DNA of 64,000 nt from the NCBI RefSeq assembly GCF_963675455.1, contig NZ_OY776217.1, positions 1,970,001-2,034,000 of the forward strand. The letters run 5' to 3'. This DNA comes from Emcibacter sp. Its GTDB lineage: Bacteria > Pseudomonadota > Alphaproteobacteria > Sphingomonadales > Emcibacteraceae. The notes beneath the pieces are model-generated. The model was given only the letters and a program-made list of their open reading frames with translations. It had not been told where the DNA came from and did not search any database. Numbering within the stretch: position 1 is the first letter of the stretch; the number at the start of each line of letters is the position of its first letter. Below, in pieces: positions 52,319 to 61,252 of the stretch. Position numbers and translations under genes: made by a program.

Positions 52319-53616
52319 GCTTTAAGTTTCCTCATTGCCGATGTCCGGGGGACCGGCTGAATTTCCTGTTCTGTTTTATCAAGTTCTTTCTGAAGAACAA
52401 CCCTCGTCATGGCCATTATGGCAAGCAGGTGGTAATAAAGGTCAAAAGTCGCGAGGTTGACGAAAGCGCCGGCGCTGGCGTAACCGATCATGCTGACCTG
52501 AATCATTTCCGCAAGATCGCCACACCATTTCAGATCCTTTCGGTCCTTGGTCTGCTTCCTTATGGTATTTCCTGTGGCGTAGGCAGTCAGGGCCAGCAAC
52601 AGGAAAATCAGGTAACCGGCATATCCCTGTTCCCCGATGACTTCGAAATGGACGCTGTGCACGGCTCGCCCCACTTCACCGGGCAGAAGATATATTGCTC
52701 TGATGCCTTCGTCATAGAAAACATTGAACCCGCCGCCAAAAACCGGGTTGTCGTTGGCAACCTTGATAGCGACCCTCCACATGGTAATTCGGCCCTGGGC
52801 GGAGGCATCCTCGTCATAATGTTCGATGGATGTCATTCTTTCTTTCCAGCTGTCCGGCATGAAAAAGAATGCCGTAAGTGCGAGAAAAGGTAACATGAAA
52901 AATACAATGGCAAGCTTCTTGGTTTTGTAGGCCCAGAAGGAAAACATACAAACCATGCCGATCAGGGCTCCCCGGGACTGAGTGCCGAAAATGGAAAGTA
53001 TTTCACACATCATCAGTCCGAAAATGGCAAACCTGAGCCATTTATGTTCCGTAACCTGATAAAGGTAAAAGGTCAGGGGGACGACCATCAAAAGAACCAG
53101 TGCGAAGTGATTATTATCGCCAAAAAAGCTGCCGGGCGCACCCCAGACCCTGCCGCCGCCACCGGTTGCTAAGGTAAATATCCCCCCCTTGAAGGCATAA
53201 AAACCGATTGACAGGACAATCACCCAGACCAGAGCGTTAATGCGTGATTTGGATTGCATGATCAACATCGTCACAAAGGTAAAGAGCAGGATCTTTATAA
53301 CGGTGATGTATTTTGGAATGGCCACCTCGTGATTGACGGCAATTAATGTGGAGATGCTGATCCAGACTACATATAGAGCCAAAAGCCAGGTAATCGGGTG
53401 CTTGGGGATGGATTTCTTATCCTTGGTGGCGAGCAGGGCAAGAATGGTGGCCGCCGCCAGAAAATCCAGAAAATTGAAAAAATAAGCGAACCCATAAGCG
53501 AGCTTGTGGGGGTTCATATAGGAAATCCATGACCAGGCCAGCACACCAACATGGGGGAACTTGAGGATAAATGGTATCAGGCCAAATATGATAATGCTTA
53601 GAAATATATCACGCAT
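52315..53616 (-). CDS. Exosortase A-associated O-glycosylation ligase/polymerase-like protein
   Basis: A 433-residue protein with about 12 hydrophobic helices and a periplasmic loop containing 'SMIGYASAGAFVNLATFDLYYHLLAIMAMT' after it. 'GGGRVWGAPGSFFGDNNHFAL' and 'AQGRITMWRVAIKVANDNPVFGGGF' are those of the O-antigen ligase-like family found with exosortase A (TIGR03097 type). It would polymerise or ligate glycan units. It is the first gene of the minus-strand set, divergent from the small ORF and deacetylase. Confidence 0.88.
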   Translation of the reverse strand: MRDIFLSIIIFGLIPFILKFPHVGVLAWSWISYMNPHKLAYGFAYFFNFLDFLAAATILALLATKDKKSIPKHPITWLLALYVVWISISTLIAVNHEVAIPKYITVIKILLFTFVTMLIMQSKSRINALVWVIVLSIGFYAFKGGIFTLATGGGGRVWGAPGSFFGDNNHFALVLLMVVPLTFYLYQVTEHKWLRFAIFGLMMCEILSIFGTQSRGALIGMVCMFSFWAYKTKKLAIVFFMLPFLALTAFFFMPDSWKERMTSIEHYDEDASAQGRITMWRVAIKVANDNPVFGGGFNVFYDEGIRAIYLLPGEVGRAVHSVHFEVIGEQGYAGYLIFLLLALTAYATGNTIRKQTKDRKDLKWCGDLAEMIQVSMIGYASAGAFVNLATFDLYYHLLAIMAMTRVVLQKELDKTEQEIQPVPRTSAMRKLKA

Positions 53617-53728
53617 GGATCGGTTTTCTGTTATTGTTCGAGGTATGATAATTAGTGGATATTAGTTAACATTTTTGAAACCGCTAGGCTTTAAATAGTG
53701 GTTATATCATAATTTTTTGGAGGTCATA

Positions 53729-53866
53729 ATGTTTGAGATAGTTCTTTCAGGTTTCATATTTATGATCCTTTATGTCATGTATCTTTCCGTGAAGAAAGAT
53801 GACTATGCGGACGGTGGAAAAGAAAAATTCGATCCCCGGAAGTACCAACCGAAAAAGAAGCCGTGA
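53729..53866 (+). CDS. Small membrane protein, 45 residues
   Basis: An ORF below usual length cut-offs: ATG at 53729 with GGAGG (53719-53723) in perfect position, one hydrophobic segment ('MFEIVLSGFIFMILYVMYLS') and a basic, soluble tail ending 'KYQPKKKP'. It lies 13 bp ahead of the polysaccharide deacetylase gene, so it is co-transcribed and in the XrtA locus. No family recognised; it may help anchor or regulate the glycan machinery. Confidence 0.65.
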   Translation: MFEIVLSGFIFMILYVMYLSVKKDDYADGGKEKFDPRKYQPKKKP

Positions 53867-53878
53867 AGATAACCGGAA

Positions 53879-54877
53879 ATGTTCGATAAAAATAATATCC
53901 GGAAAGCCTCTTTCAACGATAAAATTCCGCTTCTGACCGTCGTCATCGATACCGAGGAAGAATTCGACTGGGCGGCCCCCTTTGATCGGAACAGCCGCTC
54001 CGTCAATTGTATATCCCACCAGCATCTGGCCCAGGAAATCTTCAGGAAACATGACATCATTCCTACCTATGTGATTGATCATGCCGTGGCCGAGGATGAC
54101 ACAGCCGTTGGTATCCTGCGGGAATGGATGGAAGAGGGGAGCTGTCTGATCGGCACCCACCTGCATCCCTGGGTTAACCCGCCCTATGAGGAGGAGGTCT
54201 GTGTCCGGAACTCCTATCCCGGCAACCTGTCATATGAGCTGGAAAAGGTCAAACTGGAGACATTGACGGATCTGATTGAGCGCAAGACGGGCAGACGGCC
54301 GGTAATCTACAAGGCCGGCCGGTACGGTGTCGGCCCCAATTCCAGCCGGATCCTGGCCGAACTTGGGTATGAAATTGACACCAGCGTCGTGGCGGACACA
54401 AATTTTTCCCATGACACCGGGCCTGATTTTCGGGGACTTCCGACGCAGCCTTATCATTTCCATTATGGCAACCGGCGTTTTCTGGAACTCCCCAACAGTC
54501 GCGGTTATGACGGTCTCCTGGCCCGCTGGGGCAGTACAGTATATCCGTTGATTGCCGGACAGTCGGGCCTGAGATCCCTGATGGCCGGGGTCCTGTCAAA
54601 ACTTTCCCTGCTGGAGCGGATACCGCTGACACCTGAAGGAATTCATGCGGTGGATCACATCCGCATGACCCGGCGCATGCATGCCATCGGGCACAAGGTC
54701 TTTAATTATGCCTACCACAGTTCCAGCCTGATGATTGGCGGGTCACCCTATGTGAGGGATCAGGCGCAACTGGAAAAATTCCTGGAAGACATGGATATTT
54801 ATTTCGGATTTTTCATGAATGATCTGGGGGGGCGGTCCGCCAATCCGCTGCAGTTGCAGGAAATGCTGCGGGCCTGA
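53879..54877 (+). CDS. Polysaccharide deacetylase family protein
   Basis: A 332-residue NodB-fold enzyme of the WalW-like type: 'LLTVVIDTEEEFDWAAP' (Asp-Thr-Glu in place of the usual TFDD), 'IGTHLHPWVNPP' (metal histidines), 'IYKAGRYGVG', and C-terminal 'FNYAYHSSSLMIGGSPYV'. It would remove N- or O-acetyl groups from the surface polysaccharide. It sits in the XrtA-type locus behind the small membrane protein gene, and its stop is 3 bp from that of the converging asparagine-synthetase-like gene. Confidence 0.88.
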   Translation: MFDKNNIRKASFNDKIPLLTVVIDTEEEFDWAAPFDRNSRSVNCISHQHLAQEIFRKHDIIPTYVIDHAVAEDDTAVGILREWMEEGSCLIGTHLHPWVNPPYEEEVCVRNSYPGNLSYELEKVKLETLTDLIERKTGRRPVIYKAGRYGVGPNSSRILAELGYEIDTSVVADTNFSHDTGPDFRGLPTQPYHFHYGNRRFLELPNSRGYDGLLARWGSTVYPLIAGQSGLRSLMAGVLSKLSLLERIPLTPEGIHAVDHIRMTRRMHAIGHKVFNYAYHSSSLMIGGSPYVRDQAQLEKFLEDMDIYFGFFMNDLGGRSANPLQLQEMLRA

Positions 54878-54880
54878 CAG

Positions 54881-56608
54881 CTAACTGGTCTTAAAATATT
54901 TCATCAGATATTCCAGGCTGTACAGCCTGTTGAACTGTTCGGCACTCGTGATTTTGTCGAGCCGGAAAAAGCGGCTCATCCGCGGGCAGTCGGGATCCAG
55001 AAGACCGTCGACATACTCTTCATTCAGGTAGAATGGCTTCTGCAGTTTGCGGAATTTGTTTTTGAAAGCAAAAATATGCTGGCGCAGGGCGATGGGTTTG
55101 CGAATATCCATCCATCCGGCAATTCTTGCGCCAAGGGGGGCAGGGGCTGACAGTGAATAGCCATAATCAGTCAGGTAACCGGCCAGTACAAGATCAAGTT
55201 TGCGGATCATGGCAGCTTCAAAATTTCCGTAATATTTGAACCGCAGGGGAACCGGCATGGCGGTCTGCAGGACAGAATATCTTGTAAAGGGCGTGAGCGC
55301 CGGGCCGAACCTGTTGTTCAGGCTGTTGTTTTTACCCATCCAGTAGCGCAGCCGGAACAGCGGATAAATGGATTCCGCCTCGATGCGATTCAACTGGTCA
55401 TGACCTTTGTCGAGGGACTGGCGGATTTTCAGGGCAAGCCGTTCCCGGTACAGGCGTTCGGTAAACTCTTCTGTCGTGCTGGCCGGATCATACTGGCTGT
55501 AAAAGGTCCTGATCATGTCGTGGATGGTCAGGGGCTGGTCCGGCAGGTGAAAAAAGTCCCGGTAAATTTCCCCGCCGCCGCCGTTAAGCGCCAGTGCCCC
55601 GCCCTGAACCCGTTCGCGCCGGGTTTCAAGGTTCAGGCCGTTATCGAAAATACCCTCGTTAGGGATGCCGTCCATGACAAAAAAGTTTTTTGCAAGCAGT
55701 GCCGGATATTCCTCAGGTGCAGGCGGCGTGGATATTGCCTTATTCTTATGGACAAGGTGAAGGTTTTCCCCCTTGGCGATTGTTTTGGCGACCACCACAT
55801 CGGGGTCATTATCGGCACCGTAAACATGGATTTTGGGCTGGCTGCCGGCTTTGCGCAACAGGGCAAGCATCAGCCGTGAATCATAGCCACCGGAAAGGGC
55901 CGTATCTATATTGTTACCAAACTGGCTGACCACTTGCTGGAACTGGTTTTGCAGGGCTTCAAGGCAATAATCGACCAGTTCGTCCTGGCTACCGTCGATG
56001 GGCCTCAGGAACATGTTGAAATAACGGGAACGCCTGTTTGGCGTTTGCCCCTTGTCCCATTCATACAAGGCATGACTGTTGGCCATTTTTACTTCGTGGA
56101 ACGGAGTGTCGTTGCCGTAAGTGGCGCCCTGGAAGACATATTCATAGATGGCCTGGGGATTTGGTTTCAGGACGGGCAGGGTTGACGCAGCCGCCAGAAA
56201 AGAAGTTCCCCAGACCTTATGGTCGTCGCTGTGGAAAAGCCGATAGGTTCCCAGCGGATCACCAAAAATATAGAGCTTTCCTCCTCTGGCGATCACAGCC
56301 GCAAAACTACCGTCAAACAGGGTCGGGTCTATACGGGCGGGGCTGAAGGTCTTGAGCAGTTTTTCCGAGGCATCCACGCCGTAACTGCCGTCAAAAAAAA
56401 GCGTGCCGACTGAAAAGCAGAAGTCCCCGTTGCCGGCTTCATAAAGGTTTGGTGTCGGGGCAACCAGCTTGTCATACAGATAGATGCTCTTATCAGCGCA
56501 TGTCAGCACCTGCGGCTTTGTAAAGCCGGCGCGGGACATGACCGTCAATGCTGCCTGCTTGCAGGCATCGGCCAATTCATTCTCTGCTATTATCAGAAAA
56601 GCGCCCAT
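54881..56608 (-). CDS. Asparagine-synthetase-like protein, N-terminal Cys missing
   Basis: A 575-residue protein with a degenerate class II glutaminase-like half ('DGSFAAVIARGGKLYIFGDPLGTYRLF') and a C-terminal ATP-pyrophosphatase half with PP-loop 'SGGYDS' at 239-244. Class II glutaminases need Cys right after the initiator Met; this chain starts MGAFLII, so it cannot use glutamine in the usual way. It may use ammonia or another amine. It abuts the hydrolase 1 gene (1 bp). Part of the XrtA cluster, probably amidating a sugar or carrier-bound acid. Confidence 0.8.
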   Translation of the reverse strand: MGAFLIIAENELADACKQAALTVMSRAGFTKPQVLTCADKSIYLYDKLVAPTPNLYEAGNGDFCFSVGTLFFDGSYGVDASEKLLKTFSPARIDPTLFDGSFAAVIARGGKLYIFGDPLGTYRLFHSDDHKVWGTSFLAAASTLPVLKPNPQAIYEYVFQGATYGNDTPFHEVKMANSHALYEWDKGQTPNRRSRYFNMFLRPIDGSQDELVDYCLEALQNQFQQVVSQFGNNIDTALSGGYDSRLMLALLRKAGSQPKIHVYGADNDPDVVVAKTIAKGENLHLVHKNKAISTPPAPEEYPALLAKNFFVMDGIPNEGIFDNGLNLETRRERVQGGALALNGGGGEIYRDFFHLPDQPLTIHDMIRTFYSQYDPASTTEEFTERLYRERLALKIRQSLDKGHDQLNRIEAESIYPLFRLRYWMGKNNSLNNRFGPALTPFTRYSVLQTAMPVPLRFKYYGNFEAAMIRKLDLVLAGYLTDYGYSLSAPAPLGARIAGWMDIRKPIALRQHIFAFKNKFRKLQKPFYLNEEYVDGLLDPDCPRMSRFFRLDKITSAEQFNRLYSLEYLMKYFKTS

Positions 56609-57517
56609 TTATTTCCGCTCCTTTGTGTCTGTCAGGAGCCACTCCAGGGTTGTTTGGGCAACCGCCTGCCGCCAGGGTTCGCTGGAGAAGGTATGGTCGC
56701 TTTCAGGAATGTCTATGCGGGTGAAGTCCCGGTTATCGAAGGCCGCTTTCCAGTCGCGCGAGCCCTTGACCAGATCGTCAAATTCCCGGGCCACAAGGTC
56801 ATTCTCGCTCTGGATCAGGAGTACACGGCCCGAAAGCTCCTGCAATCCCTTCAGCATCCTGTCGGGGAAATCCTCATCGGTGATCTCGTTCGTCTGTGCG
56901 GTTGCCGTTTCTTCTTCCGGGGCTGGGGATTTTCCGCCGAAAGCTTTCCTGATATTGCCCCACAGGCCGCCAACAGCGCCTGTAATATTCATCTTGCCGG
57001 AAAAAAGCTTTTTCCAGAATTCCGGATCTTTCAGGCGATCGGTATAATAATGCTTCACAAAGGCCTTTGCGAGCCCGGCTTCACTGCGGACCCAGGGATT
57101 GAGCAGCACCAGGCCGGAAACGGCCGGATGTTTCTGGGCGCCGAGCAGGCAGGCCGAGGCGCCTTCACACAGCCCCCAGATGACGATGGATTTCAGGGAA
57201 GGTTCACGGTCCAGAAACTCGTCGACGGCCCGGTAAATATCTTCCTTCACACCCTGAAAACCCTGGAATGGGCTGTCGCTGCTGTCGCCGATGCCACGAA
57301 AATCGAAGCGCATGGCGGGGATGCCGCCCCTGGCGCAGTGTCGGGCCAGGTGCACATACTGCCTATGGGCGCCGATACGGTACTGCGGGCCGCCGACAAT
57401 GATCAGCAGGCCGGTATCAGGCTTTGCAGGGCTGGCATGGTGAATGATGCCGGTAACGGGATCTCCCCCGATATCGAAAGCAAAGGCTTCTTCGCTGAAG
57501 GTATCAGTCATTGGCAT
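56609..57517 (-). CDS. Exosortase A-associated hydrolase 1-like (alpha/beta hydrolase)
   Basis: A 302-residue alpha/beta hydrolase-like protein of the kind named hydrolase 1, exosortase A system-associated (TIGR03100 type): 'VTGIIHHAS', 'VGGPQYRIGAHRQYVHLAR', 'RFDFRGIGDSS'. The nucleophile elbow is GLCEGA (115-120) with Cys117 where Ser is usual, and the late His is in 'PESDHTF'. It overlaps the hydrolase 2 gene by 14 bp. Substrate unknown; it may cut a carrier- or sugar-linked ester. Confidence 0.85.
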   Translation of the reverse strand: MPMTDTFSEEAFAFDIGGDPVTGIIHHASPAKPDTGLLIIVGGPQYRIGAHRQYVHLARHCARGGIPAMRFDFRGIGDSSDSPFQGFQGVKEDIYRAVDEFLDREPSLKSIVIWGLCEGASACLLGAQKHPAVSGLVLLNPWVRSEAGLAKAFVKHYYTDRLKDPEFWKKLFSGKMNITGAVGGLWGNIRKAFGGKSPAPEEETATAQTNEITDEDFPDRMLKGLQELSGRVLLIQSENDLVAREFDDLVKGSRDWKAAFDNRDFTRIDIPESDHTFSSEPWRQAVAQTTLEWLLTDTKERK

Positions 57518-58334
57518 CCCCGTTCATCAGTTTCCGGGTTGCCTTGGTAAAGCTGTCCGCCCATTCCGGTTCCTGCAGGGTCCAGAACTGGACATCCTTC
57601 ACGGCAGCAGAGGTGCAGTTCACGCCGTCCGAGCTCCATTTATCCAGAACCTTTTTCGAGCCGGGTCCGATTTCCGCGTCTTCCTTCAGGGAAATTTCAA
57701 TCCATTTGACCTGGGTTTCTTTTGGCAGGGTAATTTTTGCAAGGGCCAGCGCGCCCAGCGATCTGGCAATATCGGGGGTCAGGTCGTAGCCAGCGATTTC
57801 GAGGGTTTCACCGCGGTCGAGAGCATCTGTGAGATCCTTGCTGGTGATAGCCTGTTGATTGTTGCCGCCGGTGAAGTCGCCGGCAAGTTTGATGCGCAGA
57901 AACTGGCCGACAAAGTTCCTGCCGTTGGTGACCGGCTGCCAGAACAGGACCAGCGGACAGGGTGTTCCTGTTTTCTCGATAAAATCAGCGGCCAGCAGGG
58001 CGCCAGTGCGCATTGCCCAGTAACCGGCAAATTTTCTGTCTTTCGATTTGATCCAGTCAAGGGCGACCTGAAGATCCGCGAGCCATGTCCGCCAGTCCGC
58101 ATCTCCGTAAGTGCCCTCACTGTCACCGGTGCCATACAGGTCAAGAAGGAGAACGCCGTAGCCCTGGCGGGCAAGCTCGCGGGCCTGTCGTGAAATCATA
58201 TGTCGGGAACGGTTTAGCTCTTCTGCGAACGGCGGGCAGAAGACGAGGTCGCCCAGATCGGCAACCCCGGAGGAGGGCGGGAAATAATTCCCGAACAGAT
58301 GTCCCTTGACGCTTTTAAGGAAAAAAGGTTGCAA
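57504..58334 (-). CDS. Exosortase A-associated hydrolase 2-like protein
   Basis: About 276 residues from the TTG at 58334, which has GGGGAG eight bases upstream. The longer GTG frame from 58397 would overlap the acyl carrier gene by 31 bp. The chain 'FGNYFPP', 'VFCPPFAEELNRSRHMISRQAREL', 'LLDLYGTGDSEG' matches hydrolase 2, exosortase A system-associated (TIGR03101 type). The elbow reads 'YWAMRTG' (105-111) with no Ser or Cys nucleophile, so it is probably non-hydrolytic. It acts with the neighbouring ACP and hydrolase 1. Confidence 0.85.
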   Translation of the reverse strand: MQPFFLKSVKGHLFGNYFPPSSGVADLGDLVFCPPFAEELNRSRHMISRQARELARQGYGVLLLDLYGTGDSEGTYGDADWRTWLADLQVALDWIKSKDRKFAGYWAMRTGALLAADFIEKTGTPCPLVLFWQPVTNGRNFVGQFLRIKLAGDFTGGNNQQAITSKDLTDALDRGETLEIAGYDLTPDIARSLGALALAKITLPKETQVKWIEISLKEDAEIGPGSKKVLDKWSSDGVNCTSAAVKDVQFWTLQEPEWADSFTKATRKLMNGDAND

Positions 58335-58366
58335 ATGGACAGCTCCCCGGGGAATACCCTGTTTGT

Positions 58367-58615
58367 TCAGGCTGCTTTTTCTTCCACGAAGGAGCACAGC
58401 GCACCGAAGGTTTCAAAGGTCTCGGCGCTGATTTCATCATCCTCGATGTAGATATCGAAATGTTCCTCGATGGAGGTCACAAGCATGGCTACTGCCATAG
58501 AATCCAGTTCCGGAAGATTACCCAGCAGGGGCGTGTCAGCGTCAATATCATTGGCGCGATCACCAAGCTGGAGTGTTGCTTTCAGAACTTCTCTTACATC
58601 TTCAATTACTGACAT
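58367..58615 (-). CDS. Acyl carrier protein of the XrtA locus
   Basis: An 82-residue acidic carrier with the phosphopantetheine site at S39 in 'LPELDSMAVAML'. Its length and helix pattern are normal for an ACP. The AMP-ligase, decarboxylase and hydrolase genes around it suggest that it carries an amino- or hydroxy-acyl group destined for the polysaccharide or an associated lipid. It is separate from fatty-acid synthesis genes. Confidence 0.93.
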   Translation of the reverse strand: MSVIEDVREVLKATLQLGDRANDIDADTPLLGNLPELDSMAVAMLVTSIEEHFDIYIEDDEISAETFETFGALCSFVEEKAA

Positions 58616-58716
58616 TCTACAGCCTTATTCTCTATGTATTTCAATTGTTCAGCTAAAATCGAGACCTTATACTATAGGCGTTCCCTGAAATAAAGACTGA
58701 ACAATGATTCCCGTAT

Positions 58717-59433
58717 TCATGGTTGTTTCGTTGTTGACGGCGACGATAATGGAGCAGAAAACTTAAAAACAGGTTTCTTTTTTGTCCCAAAGGTAAAATC
58801 CATCCGCGGTGAGACCGAAGACCAGCAGATTTGCAGCGGTCCAATGGTCAGGAAAGTTGCCCGACCGATTTCACTGGCCCCCATTCTCGAATGGGACAGA
58901 ATGGAATTCGGATTATAACCCGAAATGCGGCTCAGGGAATTTTCCAGCCCCCGCTCGGTCATCAGGCGCGCGCCCTCACTCCATAAGGTCATGAAGGCCC
59001 GGGTCATCCTGAATTCAGGTTCCACATGTACCCCGAAATCCCAGCTATTGTTTGCCGGAGGGACAAAAATGGCCTTTACCTCGTCTTCAAGGTAAGGGCC
59101 GGCTGTATGCCAGAGAAGGGCGGCAATTTTGCCTTCTTTGAGGGCAGCAAGGCAGACGGCATTCTGCTTAAAACGATAATCCAGAACGTCCTGGCCAAGC
59201 ATTTCCAGCAGGTCCTTGTTACCCGGTTTCAGTTCGATTACGTCGAAAGCACTTTTTCGTCGAGCCGGTTTGACCAGCATGTCGAGCGGCTGGGCATAAT
59301 AGAGGTAGCGATAAACCGAGCCCAGACCAAGCCGCCGCAGTATGACATCTGTGCCATAACAGAAGGTTGAATATACCCCGAGCTGCCGAAAGGAAGTCCT
59401 GAACCAATTAAACATCTGGCGTGTCCATCGCAT
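58717..59433 (-). CDS. GNAT-like acetyltransferase of the XrtA locus
   Basis: A 238-residue protein. The C-terminal half has the pattern 'DFGVHVEPEFRMTRAFMTLWSEGARLM', 'YNPNSILSHSRMGA' and 'IGRATFLTIG' of GNAT-type acyltransferases in polysaccharide clusters. The N-terminal segment 'FNWFRTSFRQLGVYSTFCYGTDVILRRLGL' is amphipathic and may contact the membrane. An alternative start is the ATG six codons in. It is the first gene of the minus-strand set (GNAT, ACP, hydrolase 2, hydrolase 1, Asn-synthetase-like). Likely acetylates or acylates an amino sugar. Confidence 0.72.
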   Translation of the reverse strand: MRWTRQMFNWFRTSFRQLGVYSTFCYGTDVILRRLGLGSVYRYLYYAQPLDMLVKPARRKSAFDVIELKPGNKDLLEMLGQDVLDYRFKQNAVCLAALKEGKIAALLWHTAGPYLEDEVKAIFVPPANNSWDFGVHVEPEFRMTRAFMTLWSEGARLMTERGLENSLSRISGYNPNSILSHSRMGASEIGRATFLTIGPLQICWSSVSPRMDFTFGTKKKPVFKFSAPLSSPSTTKQP

Positions 59434-59658
59434 GATTTTATTGTTTTATATCTATCGCTGCCTTCTACAGCAGGTATGTTAATAAAATAAAAATGGCAAG
59501 CTTTCAAATTATGGTTAATATAATGAAGTGGTCATTGTTAATAATTGATTGGATGTTGCGGAGCGTGTTCAAATTTTCTTGGTAAGTCGTTCATATTTCT
59601 CTAACTATTCTTCAATATCTTACGGTCTAATTGAAACAAGAAAAAGAATACTCTTATC
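59434..59658. promoter_or_regulatory. AT-rich divergent promoter region
   Basis: A 225-bp AT-rich spacer separates the divergent GNAT and acyl-ligase genes. Promoters for both halves of the XrtA locus must lie here. I could not find a convincing sigma-54 (TGGCAC-N5-TTGC) or sigma-70 pair by eye; TGGCAAGCTTTCAAA near 59494 is not a good match. Confidence 0.4.
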
Positions 59659-61239
59659 ATGATCAACAGATTATCGGATTTTGTCAGAGCGCAATCTTCC
59701 AGCCGGCCGGACCATACGGCAATTGTTTTCAAGGCAGAGGAAGTTTCCTATGGTGAATTTGCCCGTTTGAATGACACACTCGGCAAGGCCCTGATGTCAG
59801 CGGGCCTGTCAAAGAATGATCGTGTTGCCGTTTTCCTGCCCAAACAGGTGGAGACAGTTGTCACCTGTTTCGGGGCTTCCGAGGCCGGCGGAGTTTTTGT
59901 GCCGGTCAATCCGGGCCTGAAGGCGCGTCAGGTGGCTTATATCCTTAAGGACTGCAATGTCAGATATCTGGTCACAAGTGCGGACCGGCTGGCCGGACTT
60001 GTGGAGGAACTGCAGGACTGCAGCGATCTTGAGCGGATTATCCTCGTCGGCAAAATGCCTGACAGCCTGCCGGATGTAAACGCAGCTATCCTGTCCTGGG
60101 ATGACTTTATGAATAGTGGCGAACAAGCCGATTGTGCAGGTCATCCGGTCATTGATGCGGATATGGCCGCGATTCTCTATACCTCCGGCAGTACCGGCAT
60201 GCCCAAAGGGGTGATTGTGTCGCACCGGAACCTGATTGTCGGGGCCGAAAGCGTGTCCACTTATCTTAAGAACACCCCTGAAGACCGGGTCCTTAGCGTG
60301 TTGCCGCTGAGTTTCGATGCCGGCTTCAGCCAGCTGACGACTGCTTTCCGGGTCGGGGCGACTGTGGTGCTGATGAATTATCTGATGCCCCGCGACGTCA
60401 TCCGCCAGGCGGCCAAACACCGGGTGACCGGCATTACCTGTGTGCCGCCGCTGTGGATCCAGCTTGTTGAAATGGACTGGCCGGAAGAAACCGTGGACAG
60501 CATTCGTTACATCGCCACCACCGGCGGCCGGATGCCGGTACCGGTGACAAAGGCCTTTCGGGCAAAACTGCCGAAGACCGATATTTACCTGATGTACGGC
60601 CTGACAGAGGCCTTCCGTTCCACTTATCTGCCGCCCAGCGAGGTTGACCGTATTCCGGACTCCATGGGCAAGGCTATTCCTAATGCGGAAATCATGGTGG
60701 TGCGTGAAGACGGCACCCCCTGCGATCCGGGCGAGCCGGGTGAACTGGTTCATCGCGGTGCGCTGGTGGCCCTGGGCTACTGGAACGATCCGGCCCGTAC
60801 GGCGGAACGCTTCAGGCCGGCGCCGGGGCAACCGGCCGGAATTCCGATGCCGGAAATTGCGGTCTGGTCCGGGGATACTGTGAAAAAGGACGCGGACGGT
60901 TTTCTGTATTTTGTCGGTCGCCGGGACGAGATGATCAAAACGTCGGGGTATCGGACAAGTCCGACCGAGCTTGAAGAAACCATTTATGCCAGCGGGCTGA
61001 TCGGGGAAATTGCCGCCATCGGTGTCGAGCATGAACAGCTCGGCCAGGCGATCTGGATTGTGGCCACCGGCAAGGACGGGGCTGCCCTGGATCAGGATGC
61101 GGTATTGGCTTACTGCCGGACGGAACTGCCCAGCTATATGGTGCCGCACAGGATCATAGAATGGACATCTTTGCCCCGTAACCCGAACGGAAAAATCGAT
61201 CGCAAGGCCATTGCTGCCGAAGTGACGGAAAAAGAATAA
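59659..61239 (+). CDS. Acyl-CoA/ACP ligase (AMP-forming), exosortase A-associated
   Basis: A 526-residue ANL-superfamily enzyme: P-loop 'YTSGSTGMPKGV' at 174-185, 'YGLTEAFRSTYL', 'GDTVKKDADGFLYFVGRRDEMIKTSGYR', and the catalytic Lys in 'PRNPNGKIDRKAI'. It resembles acyl-CoA ligase (AMP-forming), exosortase A system-associated (TIGR03098 type). It would adenylate a carboxylic or amino acid and load it on the ACP encoded on the other strand. It is followed 13 bp later by the PLP decarboxylase. Confidence 0.92.
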   Translation: MINRLSDFVRAQSSSRPDHTAIVFKAEEVSYGEFARLNDTLGKALMSAGLSKNDRVAVFLPKQVETVVTCFGASEAGGVFVPVNPGLKARQVAYILKDCNVRYLVTSADRLAGLVEELQDCSDLERIILVGKMPDSLPDVNAAILSWDDFMNSGEQADCAGHPVIDADMAAILYTSGSTGMPKGVIVSHRNLIVGAESVSTYLKNTPEDRVLSVLPLSFDAGFSQLTTAFRVGATVVLMNYLMPRDVIRQAAKHRVTGITCVPPLWIQLVEMDWPEETVDSIRYIATTGGRMPVPVTKAFRAKLPKTDIYLMYGLTEAFRSTYLPPSEVDRIPDSMGKAIPNAEIMVVREDGTPCDPGEPGELVHRGALVALGYWNDPARTAERFRPAPGQPAGIPMPEIAVWSGDTVKKDADGFLYFVGRRDEMIKTSGYRTSPTELEETIYASGLIGEIAAIGVEHEQLGQAIWIVATGKDGAALDQDAVLAYCRTELPSYMVPHRIIEWTSLPRNPNGKIDRKAIAAEVTEKE

Positions 61240-61252
61240 AGGAAAATTGGCT

